Both the position numbers and the translations under genes were made by a program. From positions 33,725 through 97,724 of the forward strand of contig CAZQVN010000010.1 of NCBI GenBank assembly GCA_964596775.1: DNA of 64,000 nucleotides, in the 5' to 3' direction. The DNA comes from CAZQVN01 sp964596775 (GTDB lineage Bacteria; Eisenbacteria; RBG-16-71-46; JABDJR01; JAWXBZ01). Each line of letters opens with the position of its first letter. The stretch's first letter is position 1. Below the pieces are notes generated by a model. It did not search any database. It was not told the origin of the DNA and was given only the letters and a program-made list of their open reading frames with translations. Below are positions 1 to 8,186 of this stretch, one piece after another.

Positions 1-93
1 GGATTCGAATTCCGCTTGTTGCACCGCGGCGATCCCTCTATTTTCAGGTCAGTCAGGAAATGCATCAGGGGATCGGACATCTATGGGGGTTAC

Positions 94-842
94 ATGAAAC
101 ATCGCTTCGGACTCATGGGGGCGGCCCTTGTTCTGCTGGCCGCCGTCGAGGCGCACGCCGTTGCGCCGATCGTTATCGAATCCAAATGCTCTCCGGGGGC
201 GAACTACGTCGAAGGCGGCACCGGCTGGGGCAACACGAATTCCAAGAGCAACAAGACACCGTGCGGCAACGGGGCCCGCGCGTCGAAGAATGCCGGCGCC
301 TATGCCGACTTCATCCCGACGATCACGACCGAAGGTCGCTACGACGTGTTCCTCACCTGGGGCACGACCACCAGCAGCAACGACGGCCCGAACGCCGAGA
401 ATGTCCAGGTGTCGATCATCGACCGGGACGGNNNNNNNNNNNNNNNNNNNNNNNNNNNNNNNNNNNNNNNNNNNNNNNNNNNNNNNNNNNNNNNNNNNNN
501 NNNNNNNNNNNNNNNNNNNNNNNNNNNNNNNGCAACGACGGCCCGAACGCCGAGAATGTCCAGGTGTCGATCATCGACCGGGACGGAACCACGAATTCGT
601 TCGTGAACATGCGCGGGCACGCCGGATGCGCCACGAATGCCAACACGCTGATCTACGTCGGCAACGGTTATTTCAAGCCGAACCAGGGGCACAGGATCCG
701 CGTGGCCAACACGTCCACCGGACAATGCTACAACGGCGCGAACCGGCGATTCATTTCCGCCGACGCGGTGGTGCTGGAGTTCCAGGCCCCGGTGCCCGTC
801 GAGCTCAGAACCTGGGGCACGATAAAGGCAATGTACCGCTGA
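94..842 (+). CDS. secreted golvesin-like domain protein, interrupted by an artificial gap
   Basis: The protein begins with a Sec signal peptide (MKHRFG, hydrophobic core, cleavage near AHA). It continues as a beta-rich domain with the pattern GRYDVFLTWG followed much later by ISADAVVLEF, which resembles the golvesin C-terminal-like domains of secreted bacterial proteins. The ATG at 94 was chosen because a G-rich stretch precedes it and a signal peptide follows. The N run at 432-531 is flanked by two identical 55-base copies. Removing 155 bases puts the upstream frame (1) and downstream frame (3) in register and gives about 197 residues. The last residues, PVELRTWGTIKAMYR, match the end of the secreted protein at 48651-49430. 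The function is unknown; a surface or extracellular role is inferred. It is convergent with nuoD, 6 bases apart. Confidence 0.6.
377..586. other. false assembly gap with 55-base duplicated edges
   Basis: The 55 bases at 377-431 are repeated exactly at 532-586, with 100 Ns between. The gene spanning it stays open only if one copy and the Ns are removed. The two contigs therefore overlap and no sequence is likely to be missing. Confidence 0.9.
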
Positions 843-848
843 CGAGGG

Positions 849-2024
849 CTACCGGTCGATCTCCCCGAGCACGATGTCCAGCGACCCCACCACCGCCACG
901 GCGTCCGAGATCATGGCGCCGGGCGCCAGTTCGGGAAGGACCGACAGGGAACAGAAGCACGGCGAGCGAACCTTGACCCGCCACGGCTTGTCGGTTCCGT
1001 CGCTCATGATGTAGAAGCCCATGTCGCCGCGGGCCGCCTCGACCCGGAAGTAGATGTCTCCGACGGGCGGCTTGAAGCGTTTCGGAAGGGCTTCCTGCAC
1101 GTCCCCCTCGACGAGCCGGTCCAGCGACTGCTCGACGAGATGAATCGACTGCCGGATCTCCCCCATGCGCACGAGGTATCGATCCAGGGCCGATCCGACC
1201 GGGCCATGTTCCCCGTTCGCCACGATGACCTTCCAGTCGTACTCGTGATAGGTCATGTACGGCTCGTCGCGGCGCAGGTCGAAATCCACGCCCGATCCGC
1301 GGAGATTGGGGCCGGTGAGGCCGTAGTTGATGGCCAGCTCCGGCGGGATGACCCCGATGCCCTTCGTGCGCTCGACGAAGATCTTGTTGAACGTGAGCAT
1401 CTGGTCGAATTCGTCCATCCGCTTCTTCAGGTCCTTGAGGAACTCCCGCGTCTGCTGCTCGAAGCCGGGCGGCAGGTCATGGCTCACGCCGCCGATCCAG
1501 ATGTAGTTGTAGAGAAGCCGCGCGCCGCAGGTCCACTCGAACAGGTCGAGGATCCGTTCGCGGTCGCGGAACGCGTACATGAACGGCGTGAAGTTGCCGA
1601 CGTCGAGGCTGAACGTGCCCACGGCCACGAGATGGCTGGCCACGCGCTGCAGCTCCACCATGAGCATGCGGATCGCCTCGACGCGCGGGCCGACGGTGAT
1701 CCCCATGAGCTTTTCCACCGCCAGCACGTACCCGATCTCGTTCGTGATCGCCGCCAGGTAGTCCATCCGGTCCACGTAGGGGATGACCTGGGGCCAGGTG
1801 AGGTTCTCGGAGTGCTTTTCGAAGCAGCGGTGCAGGTACCCCATGTGGGGGACGACCGACTTCAGGACCTCCCCGTCCGTTTCGATTTCCAGCCGGAGCA
1901 CGCCGTGCGTGGAGGGATGCTGGGGGCCCATGTTGATGATCATGGTGTCCCCTTCCACCTCGAAGCGATTGCTGCCGTGCTTCGGCGGCCGGTTCAGCGT
2001 GGGTGCCGGAGTTTCGGGATTCAT
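849..2024 (-). CDS. nuoD: NADH-quinone oxidoreductase subunit D (49-kDa)
   Basis: This 391-residue protein is the complex I subunit that, with NuoB, forms the quinone-binding pocket. The family signature GPQHPSTHGVLRL lies near residue 35, and the segments SHLVAVGTF, GPNLRGSGVDFD and the C-terminal GSLDIVLGEIDR are all typical. The length is normal for the NuoD-only form, so it is not a NuoCD fusion. It is the last gene of the nuoB-C-I-D cluster, and its ATG overlaps the nuoI stop by ATGA at 2021-2024, implying translational coupling. It acts in the peripheral arm at the cytoplasmic face of the membrane. The next gene downstream is convergent and unrelated, so the operon ends here. Confidence 0.97.
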   Translation of the reverse strand: MNPETPAPTLNRPPKHGSNRFEVEGDTMIINMGPQHPSTHGVLRLEIETDGEVLKSVVPHMGYLHRCFEKHSENLTWPQVIPYVDRMDYLAAITNEIGYVLAVEKLMGITVGPRVEAIRMLMVELQRVASHLVAVGTFSLDVGNFTPFMYAFRDRERILDLFEWTCGARLLYNYIWIGGVSHDLPPGFEQQTREFLKDLKKRMDEFDQMLTFNKIFVERTKGIGVIPPELAINYGLTGPNLRGSGVDFDLRRDEPYMTYHEYDWKVIVANGEHGPVGSALDRYLVRMGEIRQSIHLVEQSLDRLVEGDVQEALPKRFKPPVGDIYFRVEAARGDMGFYIMSDGTDKPWRVKVRSPCFCSLSVLPELAPGAMISDAVAVVGSLDIVLGEIDR

Positions 2025-2716
2025 GCGCCCTCCTTCCCGCCGTCGGCGTCAGCCGGCTTGGCAGCCGCATCGGTCCCTTCCGCGGGTTTGGCCGCCGGAG
2101 CCGCCTTCACCGGCTTCGGCACCGACCCGGCGTACGACTTGTCGCTGGGCAGCGTGGCCCTCGTCCCCGCCTTGTCGCTGAAGACCGACTGCAGCTTGTC
2201 CGGAACCATGTTGATCCGGAACTTCGCCCCGTCACGCTCCTTCGCCTTGTCCACGAGCGCCTTCGCCTCGTCGGCCGAATAGGCCGCGAAGTGATAGACG
2301 AGGTCGAAGCGGTCGTACGTGGACGCCTCGTAGTTCGGCGTCATCACCAGGCATTCGGTCGGACAGGGGTACGTGCAGAGGTTGCAGTAGCAGCACTTGG
2401 CCATGTCGATGTCGAACACGAGAACGTGCAGGCGCTTCGGCGTGTCCTTGCTGGTCATGCCGAGGTCCTCGTCCGGACCCGCCTTCATCGTTTCGATGTG
2501 GATGCAGTCGACCGGGCAGACGTTCGCGCACTTGTTGCAGCCGATGCAGTCGTCGACGTTGTTGTACAGCTGCGCCCGCGCGCGTTCCGGAAGCTGCCAC
2601 TTCACGTCGGGGTATTCGAGCGTCACCGGCTTTTCGACGAACGTTTTCCACGAAATCGCCATCGAGGCGGGAATCGAAGCCACGGCCTCGAAGATGTTGC
2701 GGAAGTACCGGGTCAT
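2021..2716 (-). CDS. nuoI: NADH-quinone oxidoreductase subunit I (two 4Fe-4S ferredoxin-type)
   Basis: The 231-residue protein carries two C-x2-C-x2-C-x3-C motifs, at about residues 57-67 (CIGCNKCANVC) and 108-118 (CCYCNLCTYPC). These bind clusters N6a and N6b, which pass electrons to NuoB. The start at 2716 was taken from the ATGA overlap with the nuoC stop and the typical N-terminus MTRYFRNIF. The C-terminal 40 or so residues are an Ala/Pro/Lys-rich extension (about 190-231) that I do not recognise from standard NuoI; it is probably disordered. Its position between nuoC and nuoD is unusual, since nuoI normally follows nuoH. Confidence 0.95.
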   Translation of the reverse strand: MTRYFRNIFEAVASIPASMAISWKTFVEKPVTLEYPDVKWQLPERARAQLYNNVDDCIGCNKCANVCPVDCIHIETMKAGPDEDLGMTSKDTPKRLHVLVFDIDMAKCCYCNLCTYPCPTECLVMTPNYEASTYDRFDLVYHFAAYSADEAKALVDKAKERDGAKFRINMVPDKLQSVFSDKAGTRATLPSDKSYAGSVPKPVKAAPAAKPAEGTDAAAKPADADGGKEGA

Positions 2717-3261
2717 TCCTCCAGCCCCTTCTTGATGATGACGGTGCCGGAACGGTCCTTGTCGCTGAAGCTGTAGGGCACCTTCACGCCGTGGTAGTAC
2801 TCCTGCACCTCGTAATCCTTGCGGAGCGGCCACCCCTCCCAGTCGTCGGGGCAGAGAATGCGCCGCATGTCCGGGTGATCGTCGAACACGGAGCCGATCA
2901 TGTCGTAGGTTTCCCGTTCCATCCAGTCGGCGCCGCGCCAGACGCCAGAAACCGAGGGCACGTGCGGGTTGTCGCGCGGGAGGTCGACCTTGAGGCAGAA
3001 CGAGTGGCGATGGCGCATCGAGTAGATGTTGTAGACGACCCCGAGCGTCAGCTTGACGCCGTAGTCCACGCCGGACACGCACATCAGGCTGTCGAAGAAG
3101 AGATCGGGATCGGTGGCCAGCCAGGTGCAGATGTCGAGCAGCGATTCCGGCTTGACCTTGCTCGCCGGGTTGAACTCGTTGTCCTGGAATTCGATGACGG
3201 CGTCGCCGAACCGGGCGGCGAGCCTGTCGTGGATCTCTTTCGCGGAAAGCGTTGCGGCCAT
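2713..3261 (-). CDS. nuoC: NADH-quinone oxidoreductase subunit C (30-kDa)
   Basis: This 182-residue peripheral-arm subunit helps assemble NuoB and NuoD. The family signature is clear: an ERETYDMIGSVFDDHPDMRR block followed by DWEGWPLRKDY, at roughly residues 115-150. The ATG at 3261 lies 2 bases after the nuoB stop, and the 3' end overlaps nuoI by 4 bases. The C-terminal tail (GVKVPYSFSDKDRSGTVIIK) is a little longer than the shortest homologues but ordinary. Confidence 0.95.
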   Translation of the reverse strand: MAATLSAKEIHDRLAARFGDAVIEFQDNEFNPASKVKPESLLDICTWLATDPDLFFDSLMCVSGVDYGVKLTLGVVYNIYSMRHRHSFCLKVDLPRDNPHVPSVSGVWRGADWMERETYDMIGSVFDDHPDMRRILCPDDWEGWPLRKDYEVQEYYHGVKVPYSFSDKDRSGTVIIKKGLEE

Positions 3262-3263
3262 GG

Positions 3264-3854
<591 letters not shown>

Positions 3855-4022
3855 CGAAGAGCCTCCGCTCGCCTGGGCGCCGTGAACGACCTGTAGAACG
3901 CCGGAGTATGCCACAGGGGTGGGAGTCGGTCAAAAGCCGGCACGGCCTCCGTGGAGCGCCTGATTCACCGACCTGGGCCACATGCTGAACTCGTGGTCCG
4001 GGCAGACCAGCGTTTGGCGGTG

Positions 4023-4756
4023 TCAGTCTCCCCGGAGCTCCCGGTGCCGGGCCACCCGGACCCGGTTTCCGCAGGAAGNNNNNNNNNNNNNNNNNNNNNN
4101 NNNNNNNNNNNNNNNNNNNNNNNNNNNNNNNNNNNNNNNNNNNNNNNNNNNNNNNNNNNNNNNNNNNNNNNNNNNNNNCAGTCTCCCCGGAGCTCCCGGT
4201 GCCGGGCCACCCGGACCCGGTTTCCGCAGGAAGCCGCGGTGCACCAGCGCCTCGTTCCGCTCTTCGTCGTGTCGGCAAAGTAGAGGACGCACTCCGGGTT
4301 GCCGCAAGCCCTGACCGGCGGATGCCCGCCGGCGGCCAGCCACTCCGCGGCGGAACGGATCACCGGGAACAGGAGGGCCGCCGGTTCCTCCGGATCAGGG
4401 CGAAATTCCAGCGCGGAGCGCGCCCCTTTCCGGGAAGCGAGATGCAGGAATCCCGGTGCCTCCGCCAGCCGCCGGGCCAGGGCGGCCACGCTCCTCCGCG
4501 GGAACGGCCGGCCCGCCGCCGCCCGGCCGGCGAGGTCGGCGAGCTCGTCCCGGAGAGTCATGGCTTCCTCGTAAAGTTTTCTTTTGATTGCCGTTACAGG
4601 CTGGAAACCCGCGGGCAGGGCTTCCGCGATCCAGGCGGCCAGCTCCTCCGGCCGGGCCAGGAGGTCCACCCGGGCCCCGTCCCGCATCGGGCGCGTGTTC
4701 ACGAAATTCAGCCACGGCAGGTCCGAAAGAAGAAGGAACCGGCTCTTTTTTTTCAT
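4023..4756 (-). CDS. CGNR zinc-finger (ABATE-domain) transcriptional regulator
   Basis: Reading from 4756, the protein opens with a basic MKKKSRF and the phrase WLNFVNTRP typical of the N-terminal ABATE stress-response domain. It ends with a CGNR zinc finger: CGNPECVLYFADTTK, then RRWCTAASCGNRVRVARHR, with four cysteines placed to bind zinc and a basic DNA-binding tail. The artificial gap at 4079-4178 splits it; collapsing 155 bases (100 Ns plus one 55-base copy) restores a 192-residue frame ending at 4023. It is divergent from the VOC/flavoprotein pair and probably controls that pair and itself. Confidence 0.85.
4024..4233. other. false assembly gap with 55-base duplicated edges
   Basis: Bases 4024-4078 recur exactly at 4179-4233 around 100 Ns. 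Collapsing them keeps the CGNR finger intact (CGNRVRVARHR then stop). This is the same artefact as at 377-586, with the same overlap length. Confidence 0.9.
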
Positions 4757-4797
4757 GATTTCTCGAACCTCAAGGCCACCCGGGGCATCCGAGACTC

Positions 4798-4830
4798 TGT
4801 AATGTTCATTATACTATTTTGACTATTACA
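4798..4830. promoter_or_regulatory. divergent promoter/operator between the CGNR regulator and the VOC gene
   Basis: This AT-rich island in otherwise GC-rich DNA holds an inverted repeat, TGTAAT (4798-4803) and ATTACA (4825-4830). Between the arms lie overlapping -10-like boxes on both strands: TATACT at 4810-4815 on the plus strand and a perfect TATAAT at 4808-4813 on the minus strand. The layout suits a regulator that represses both directions. No convincing -35 was found for either strand. Confidence 0.5.
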
Positions 4831-4845
4831 TGAGAGGAGCACATC

Positions 4846-5310
4846 ATGGGCACTGATTCCGGAAAAACGTCCTTCCGCACCGGCCACATCGGCCTGAACG
4901 TCACCGATCTCTCCCGATCCGTCCGATTCTATCAGGAAGTCTTCGGATTTGACGTCGCCGGTGAGTCGAGGGAGAGCGGGCGGGAATACGCGTTCCTCGC
5001 CCAGGACAAAACGCTCGTCCTGACGCTCTGGCGGCAAAGCGACGGCCGCTTCCCCGCCGCGAGCCCCGGATTGCATCACCTGTCGTTCCAGGTCGAATCC
5101 ATCGAGGAGGTCCGCAAGGTCCAAAACCGGCTCACGGCGCTCGATGCGAAGATTCACCATGACGGCATCGTGCCCCATGGCGAAGGCGCATCCTCGGGAG
5201 GGATCTTCTTCGAGGATCCGGACGGCATCCGCCTCGAGGTGTTCACCGCCTCCGGCGCCGGCGACCATGCCGCGCCGACGCCGGGCGCGCCCACCTGCGG
5301 GTTCTTCTGA
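4846..5310 (+). CDS. VOC-family (glyoxalase/dioxygenase-like) protein
   Basis: This 154-residue protein has the two beta-alpha-beta-beta-beta units of the vicinal oxygen chelate fold. HIGLNVTDLSRSVRFYQEVFGF is at the N-terminus, LHHLSFQV opens the second module and FFEDPDGIRLEVF closes it. Metal-ligand positions are plausible (His at residue 15, His in LHHLSF, Glu in RLEVF). The ATG at 4846 follows a GAGAGGAGC ribosome site. The flavoprotein gene begins 1 base after its stop, so the two form an operon. The substrate is unknown; a role in detoxifying a reactive small molecule is likely from context. Confidence 0.85.
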   Translation: MGTDSGKTSFRTGHIGLNVTDLSRSVRFYQEVFGFDVAGESRESGREYAFLAQDKTLVLTLWRQSDGRFPAASPGLHHLSFQVESIEEVRKVQNRLTALDAKIHHDGIVPHGEGASSGGIFFEDPDGIRLEVFTASGAGDHAAPTPGAPTCGFF

Positions 5311-5311
5311 G

Positions 5312-6199
5312 ATGGCCCGCGGCACGTGGCACGAGGGGGAGCGCCGGGCGCAGGAGAAGGCCGGCGTTCACGACAGGATGGCCGGGGCAGGTCCGCCAGG
5401 CCCCCTGATCCCGGCCGCGGCCGCCGACTTCCTCGCGGAACGGTCGTGGGTGATCGCGACGTTCGCCGACGGCGGAGGCGCGCCACGGATCGAGGCGCTG
5501 ACCGGGCCCCCGGGCTTCGTCCGCGCCGCGGCGGACTCGGAGATCCGGATCGAGCCGGACCGCGCACCGCCCGTGGCGCCGGGAGCGGCCATCGGCCTCC
5601 TGGCGATCGAACCGGCGACGAAGCGCCGGATGAAGGCGAAAGGGGTTGTGACGGACGTCCGCGCCGCGTCCGGCGGTTCGACCTCGTCGGGGTCATCCGT
5701 TGGCGGTGCGGGGCTGTTAAGTCCCGAGTCCGAAAGCGGGCGCACGCTCGCGATCCGGACCGTCTCCGTCTACGCACTCTGCCCGAAGCACATCACCCCG
5801 CGGGATGCGGCACTCCGGCCGCCCGGAATCGCCAGGCCGGGAGCGCAACTGACCGAAGCACAGCGATCGTGGATCGAGGGAGCCGACACGTTCTTTCTGG
5901 CCACTCACTCGCCGGAAGGCGGCGCCGACGCGTCGCATCGCGGCGGATCGCCCGGCTTCATCACCGTGATCGACGACCGGACGCTCGCTTTCCCCGACTA
6001 TTCCGGCAACAACATGTTCAACACGATCGGAAACCTCGAGATGGATCCGCGGATTGCGCTCCTGTTCGTCGATTTCAGGACCGGGGGCAGGCTCACGCTC
6101 CACGGCAGCGCCGCAGTCGAATGGGACGCCGCGGAAAGGGAGCGGCGCATCGTGATCCGGGTCCAGGGCACCGCGGGGGAAGAGGCGGCGCGCTTCTAG
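5312..6199 (+). CDS. pyridoxamine 5'-phosphate oxidase-like FMN-binding protein
   Basis: The protein has 295 residues, starting near WHEGERRAQEKAGV, a typical opening for this long PNPOx-related subgroup. Its C-terminal half carries the split-barrel flavin-binding signature: FFLATHSPEGGADASHRGG, then DYSGNNMFNTIGNLEMDPRI, then RLTLHGSA. It probably binds FMN and reduces or oxidises a small molecule, but the substrate cannot be read from the sequence. It is translationally coupled to the VOC gene. Its TAG stop shares a CTAG palindrome with the stop of hemH on the other strand. Confidence 0.8.
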   Translation: MARGTWHEGERRAQEKAGVHDRMAGAGPPGPLIPAAAADFLAERSWVIATFADGGGAPRIEALTGPPGFVRAAADSEIRIEPDRAPPVAPGAAIGLLAIEPATKRRMKAKGVVTDVRAASGGSTSSGSSVGGAGLLSPESESGRTLAIRTVSVYALCPKHITPRDAALRPPGIARPGAQLTEAQRSWIEGADTFFLATHSPEGGADASHRGGSPGFITVIDDRTLAFPDYSGNNMFNTIGNLEMDPRIALLFVDFRTGGRLTLHGSAAVEWDAAERERRIVIRVQGTAGEEAARF

Positions 6200-7227
6200 C
6201 CGGCGGCGCGCGCCCCGGTGAACCCCCTGACCATGTTTTCGAGCGCCCGGATCCAGGCCGGATGCTCGTTCAGGCACGGAATCAGCGTCAGCTCGTGCCC
6301 TCCCGCTTCCCGGAAATCCTCGGCGGCCCGCATGCCGATCTCCTCCAGCGTTTCGAGGCAGTCGGACACGAAGGCGGGGCAGATGACGAGCATCCTCTTC
6401 GTGCCCTCCCCCGCCAGCCGCTTGATCTCGAAGTCGGTGTAGGGCTTGAGCCAGGGATCATCGCCGAGCCGCGACTGGAACGCCACCGAGTACCGACCCT
6501 CCGGAATGCCGGCGCGCGCCACGAACGCCCGGGCCGTCCGGTAGCACTGCGCCCGGTAGCACGTCGCGTGGGCGGGACTGGGCACGGTGCAGCAGTCCGG
6601 GGTGGCCAGGCAGTGCGCTCCGGTCGGGTCCGATTTCCGGAGATGCCGCTCCGGCAGGCCATGAAAGCTGAACAGAAGGTGATCGTGGTCCCGGTCGAGG
6701 TACGGGCGGGCGCTCTCCACCAGGGCCTCGATGAAGTCCGGCTCGTCGAAATAGGGATCCTTGACGGTGATCGACATTCCCGGGCAGATCCGCGCCGCCA
6801 GTTCCTTCACCCGCACGACGGCGGTTTCGAAACTGGACATGGCGTAGTGGGGAAAGAGCGGAACCAGCAGCAGGTTCTCCACCCCCTGGCCCTTGAGATT
6901 CCGGAGCGCCTGCTCGATGGACGGATTGCGGTAGCGCATGGCCAGTTCGACGGGAACGTCCACGCGCGCCTTCAGGAGATCCAGGACCCTGCGGCTGATC
7001 ACGACCAGCGGCGACCCTTCCGGCGTCCAGACCTTGCCGTAGGCGTGAGCCGACTCCTTCGGGCGGTTCGGCAGGATGAACAGGTTGACGACGAAAGCCC
7101 GGACGAGCCACGGGCTGTCGATGACGCGGCCGTCCATCAGGAATTCCCGGAGGTAGCGGCGCACGTCGCCGACGGACGTCGAGTCCGGAGATCCCAGGTT
7201 GACCAGGAGCACTCCCTGCTTGGCCAT
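6196..7227 (-). CDS. hemH: ferrochelatase
   Basis: The 343-residue enzyme inserts iron into a porphyrin at the end of haem synthesis. The opening VLLVNLGSPDS and the catalytic FSFHGLPERH (His about 189) are diagnostic, and a conserved acidic SDCLETLEEI lies near residue 300. After the catalytic His comes a cysteine-rich insert (HCLATPDCC to ATCYRAQC, about residues 200-230), found in some deltaproteobacterial and acidobacterial ferrochelatases and possibly metal-binding. The ATG at 7227 follows GGGAGAGG. Sequence does not tell whether the substrate is protoporphyrin or coproporphyrin. Its tail overlaps the neighbouring gene by 4 bases. Confidence 0.93.
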   Translation of the reverse strand: MAKQGVLLVNLGSPDSTSVGDVRRYLREFLMDGRVIDSPWLVRAFVVNLFILPNRPKESAHAYGKVWTPEGSPLVVISRRVLDLLKARVDVPVELAMRYRNPSIEQALRNLKGQGVENLLLVPLFPHYAMSSFETAVVRVKELAARICPGMSITVKDPYFDEPDFIEALVESARPYLDRDHDHLLFSFHGLPERHLRKSDPTGAHCLATPDCCTVPSPAHATCYRAQCYRTARAFVARAGIPEGRYSVAFQSRLGDDPWLKPYTDFEIKRLAGEGTKRMLVICPAFVSDCLETLEEIGMRAAEDFREAGGHELTLIPCLNEHPAWIRALENMVRGFTGARAAG

Positions 7228-7485
7228 GTTTCGCTCGCCTCTCCCTTCCCGGTTGCGGTGAACCTCGTTCCGCGGATTGCGGGCCGCGAAGTGTAGCACC
7301 GCGGGGGCAGCGGTAGAATCGCGGTCGCCACGGGGCGCCCCGGCCTCGGATTCCTGATCGCCCATGACGGGCGGACGCACGGTAACCGGGCGCTCGCCCG
7401 GGCGGAGCGGCGCACCCTGGTCCCGCTCACGATGCCGGCCACAGCCCACGCGATCACGGCAGGTCCTCGGCGCCCGGGCAATTCC

Positions 7486-8097
7486 TCAGGAGCCGACCGG
7501 ACCGGCCCAGGTCCGGACGAAGTCGATCTCCAGCGAGAACGGGCCGGGATTGCCGTCCGCAACCATGAAACTCAACTGGGTCACCCCGGTCGTGTCGAGC
7601 GGGGGCGCGTCGGGCACGCCCCGGCCGCGGAACGTGGCGGCGAATGCGTCGAACGGAATCCGCAGGACCGTCCACGTGCCGGGGGTCGTCTGAAACTCGG
7701 CCCGGTAGGCGATGCCGTCGAACCGGTCGTCGGTGCGCAGCCGGAGCTGGTAGATGCGGCCGTCTCCACGAACGCGCAGCTCCAGGCCATCCGGAGCCGG
7801 CGCGACAAGAGGCTCGACGGCGGTCCGGACCGAGGCGAACCCGCCGTTGTTCTCCAGCGACAACGCGCCGGTAAACAGGCCGGTATTCGAATCCGTGAGC
7901 CGGAGATCGCTGCGCGACACGCCCCCCATGACGACATCATCGACGGCCGACCATCGGCGCTGCGGATCTCCGGAAAACCGGACGAGGTAGATCGGTTCAG
8001 CCATCGGGCCTCCGGTCGCGGGTGCGGGCGCGAGGCCCGGGATCACCGCGGTCACGAGAATGAGAATCGGCATGTACCAGGTGCGGAAGTCGCTCAT
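7486..8097 (-). CDS. CIA30-domain protein (NDUFAF1-like)
   Basis: About 203 residues. An N-terminal hydrophobic stretch (MPILILVTAVIPG) suggests a signal or anchor segment. It is followed by the CIA30 beta-sandwich signature: WSAVDDVVMGGVSRSDL, SLENNGGFASVRT and a C-terminal FSLEIDFVR. In eukaryotes this domain belongs to a complex I assembly factor; bacterial relatives are common but poorly understood. The ATG at 8097 has only a weak ribosome site, so the start is uncertain. It lies upstream of hemH on the same strand, 258 bases away, and within 5 kb of nuoBCID, which may be coincidence. Confidence 0.75.
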   Translation of the reverse strand: MSDFRTWYMPILILVTAVIPGLAPAPATGGPMAEPIYLVRFSGDPQRRWSAVDDVVMGGVSRSDLRLTDSNTGLFTGALSLENNGGFASVRTAVEPLVAPAPDGLELRVRGDGRIYQLRLRTDDRFDGIAYRAEFQTTPGTWTVLRIPFDAFAATFRGRGVPDAPPLDTTGVTQLSFMVADGNPGPFSLEIDFVRTWAGPVGS

Positions 8098-8186
8098 GCA
8101 TGTCAGAGAGGCCGGAAGCGGAATCGATTCATGTACTTCGGGGGAGCCGGGTACCGGGGCGGCGATCCCTCTGCTACATTTCACCC

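Noticed and set aside
377..586. 55-base direct repeat as a possible mobile-element duplication
   Set aside because: The copies touch a run of exactly 100 Ns and the same thing occurs at 4024-4233, so it is an assembly overlap and not biology.
7486..8097. CIA30 protein as complex I assembly factor for nuoBCID
   Set aside because: The domain name comes from mitochondria. Bacterial members are not tied to complex I, and the gene is separated from nuo by several unrelated genes.
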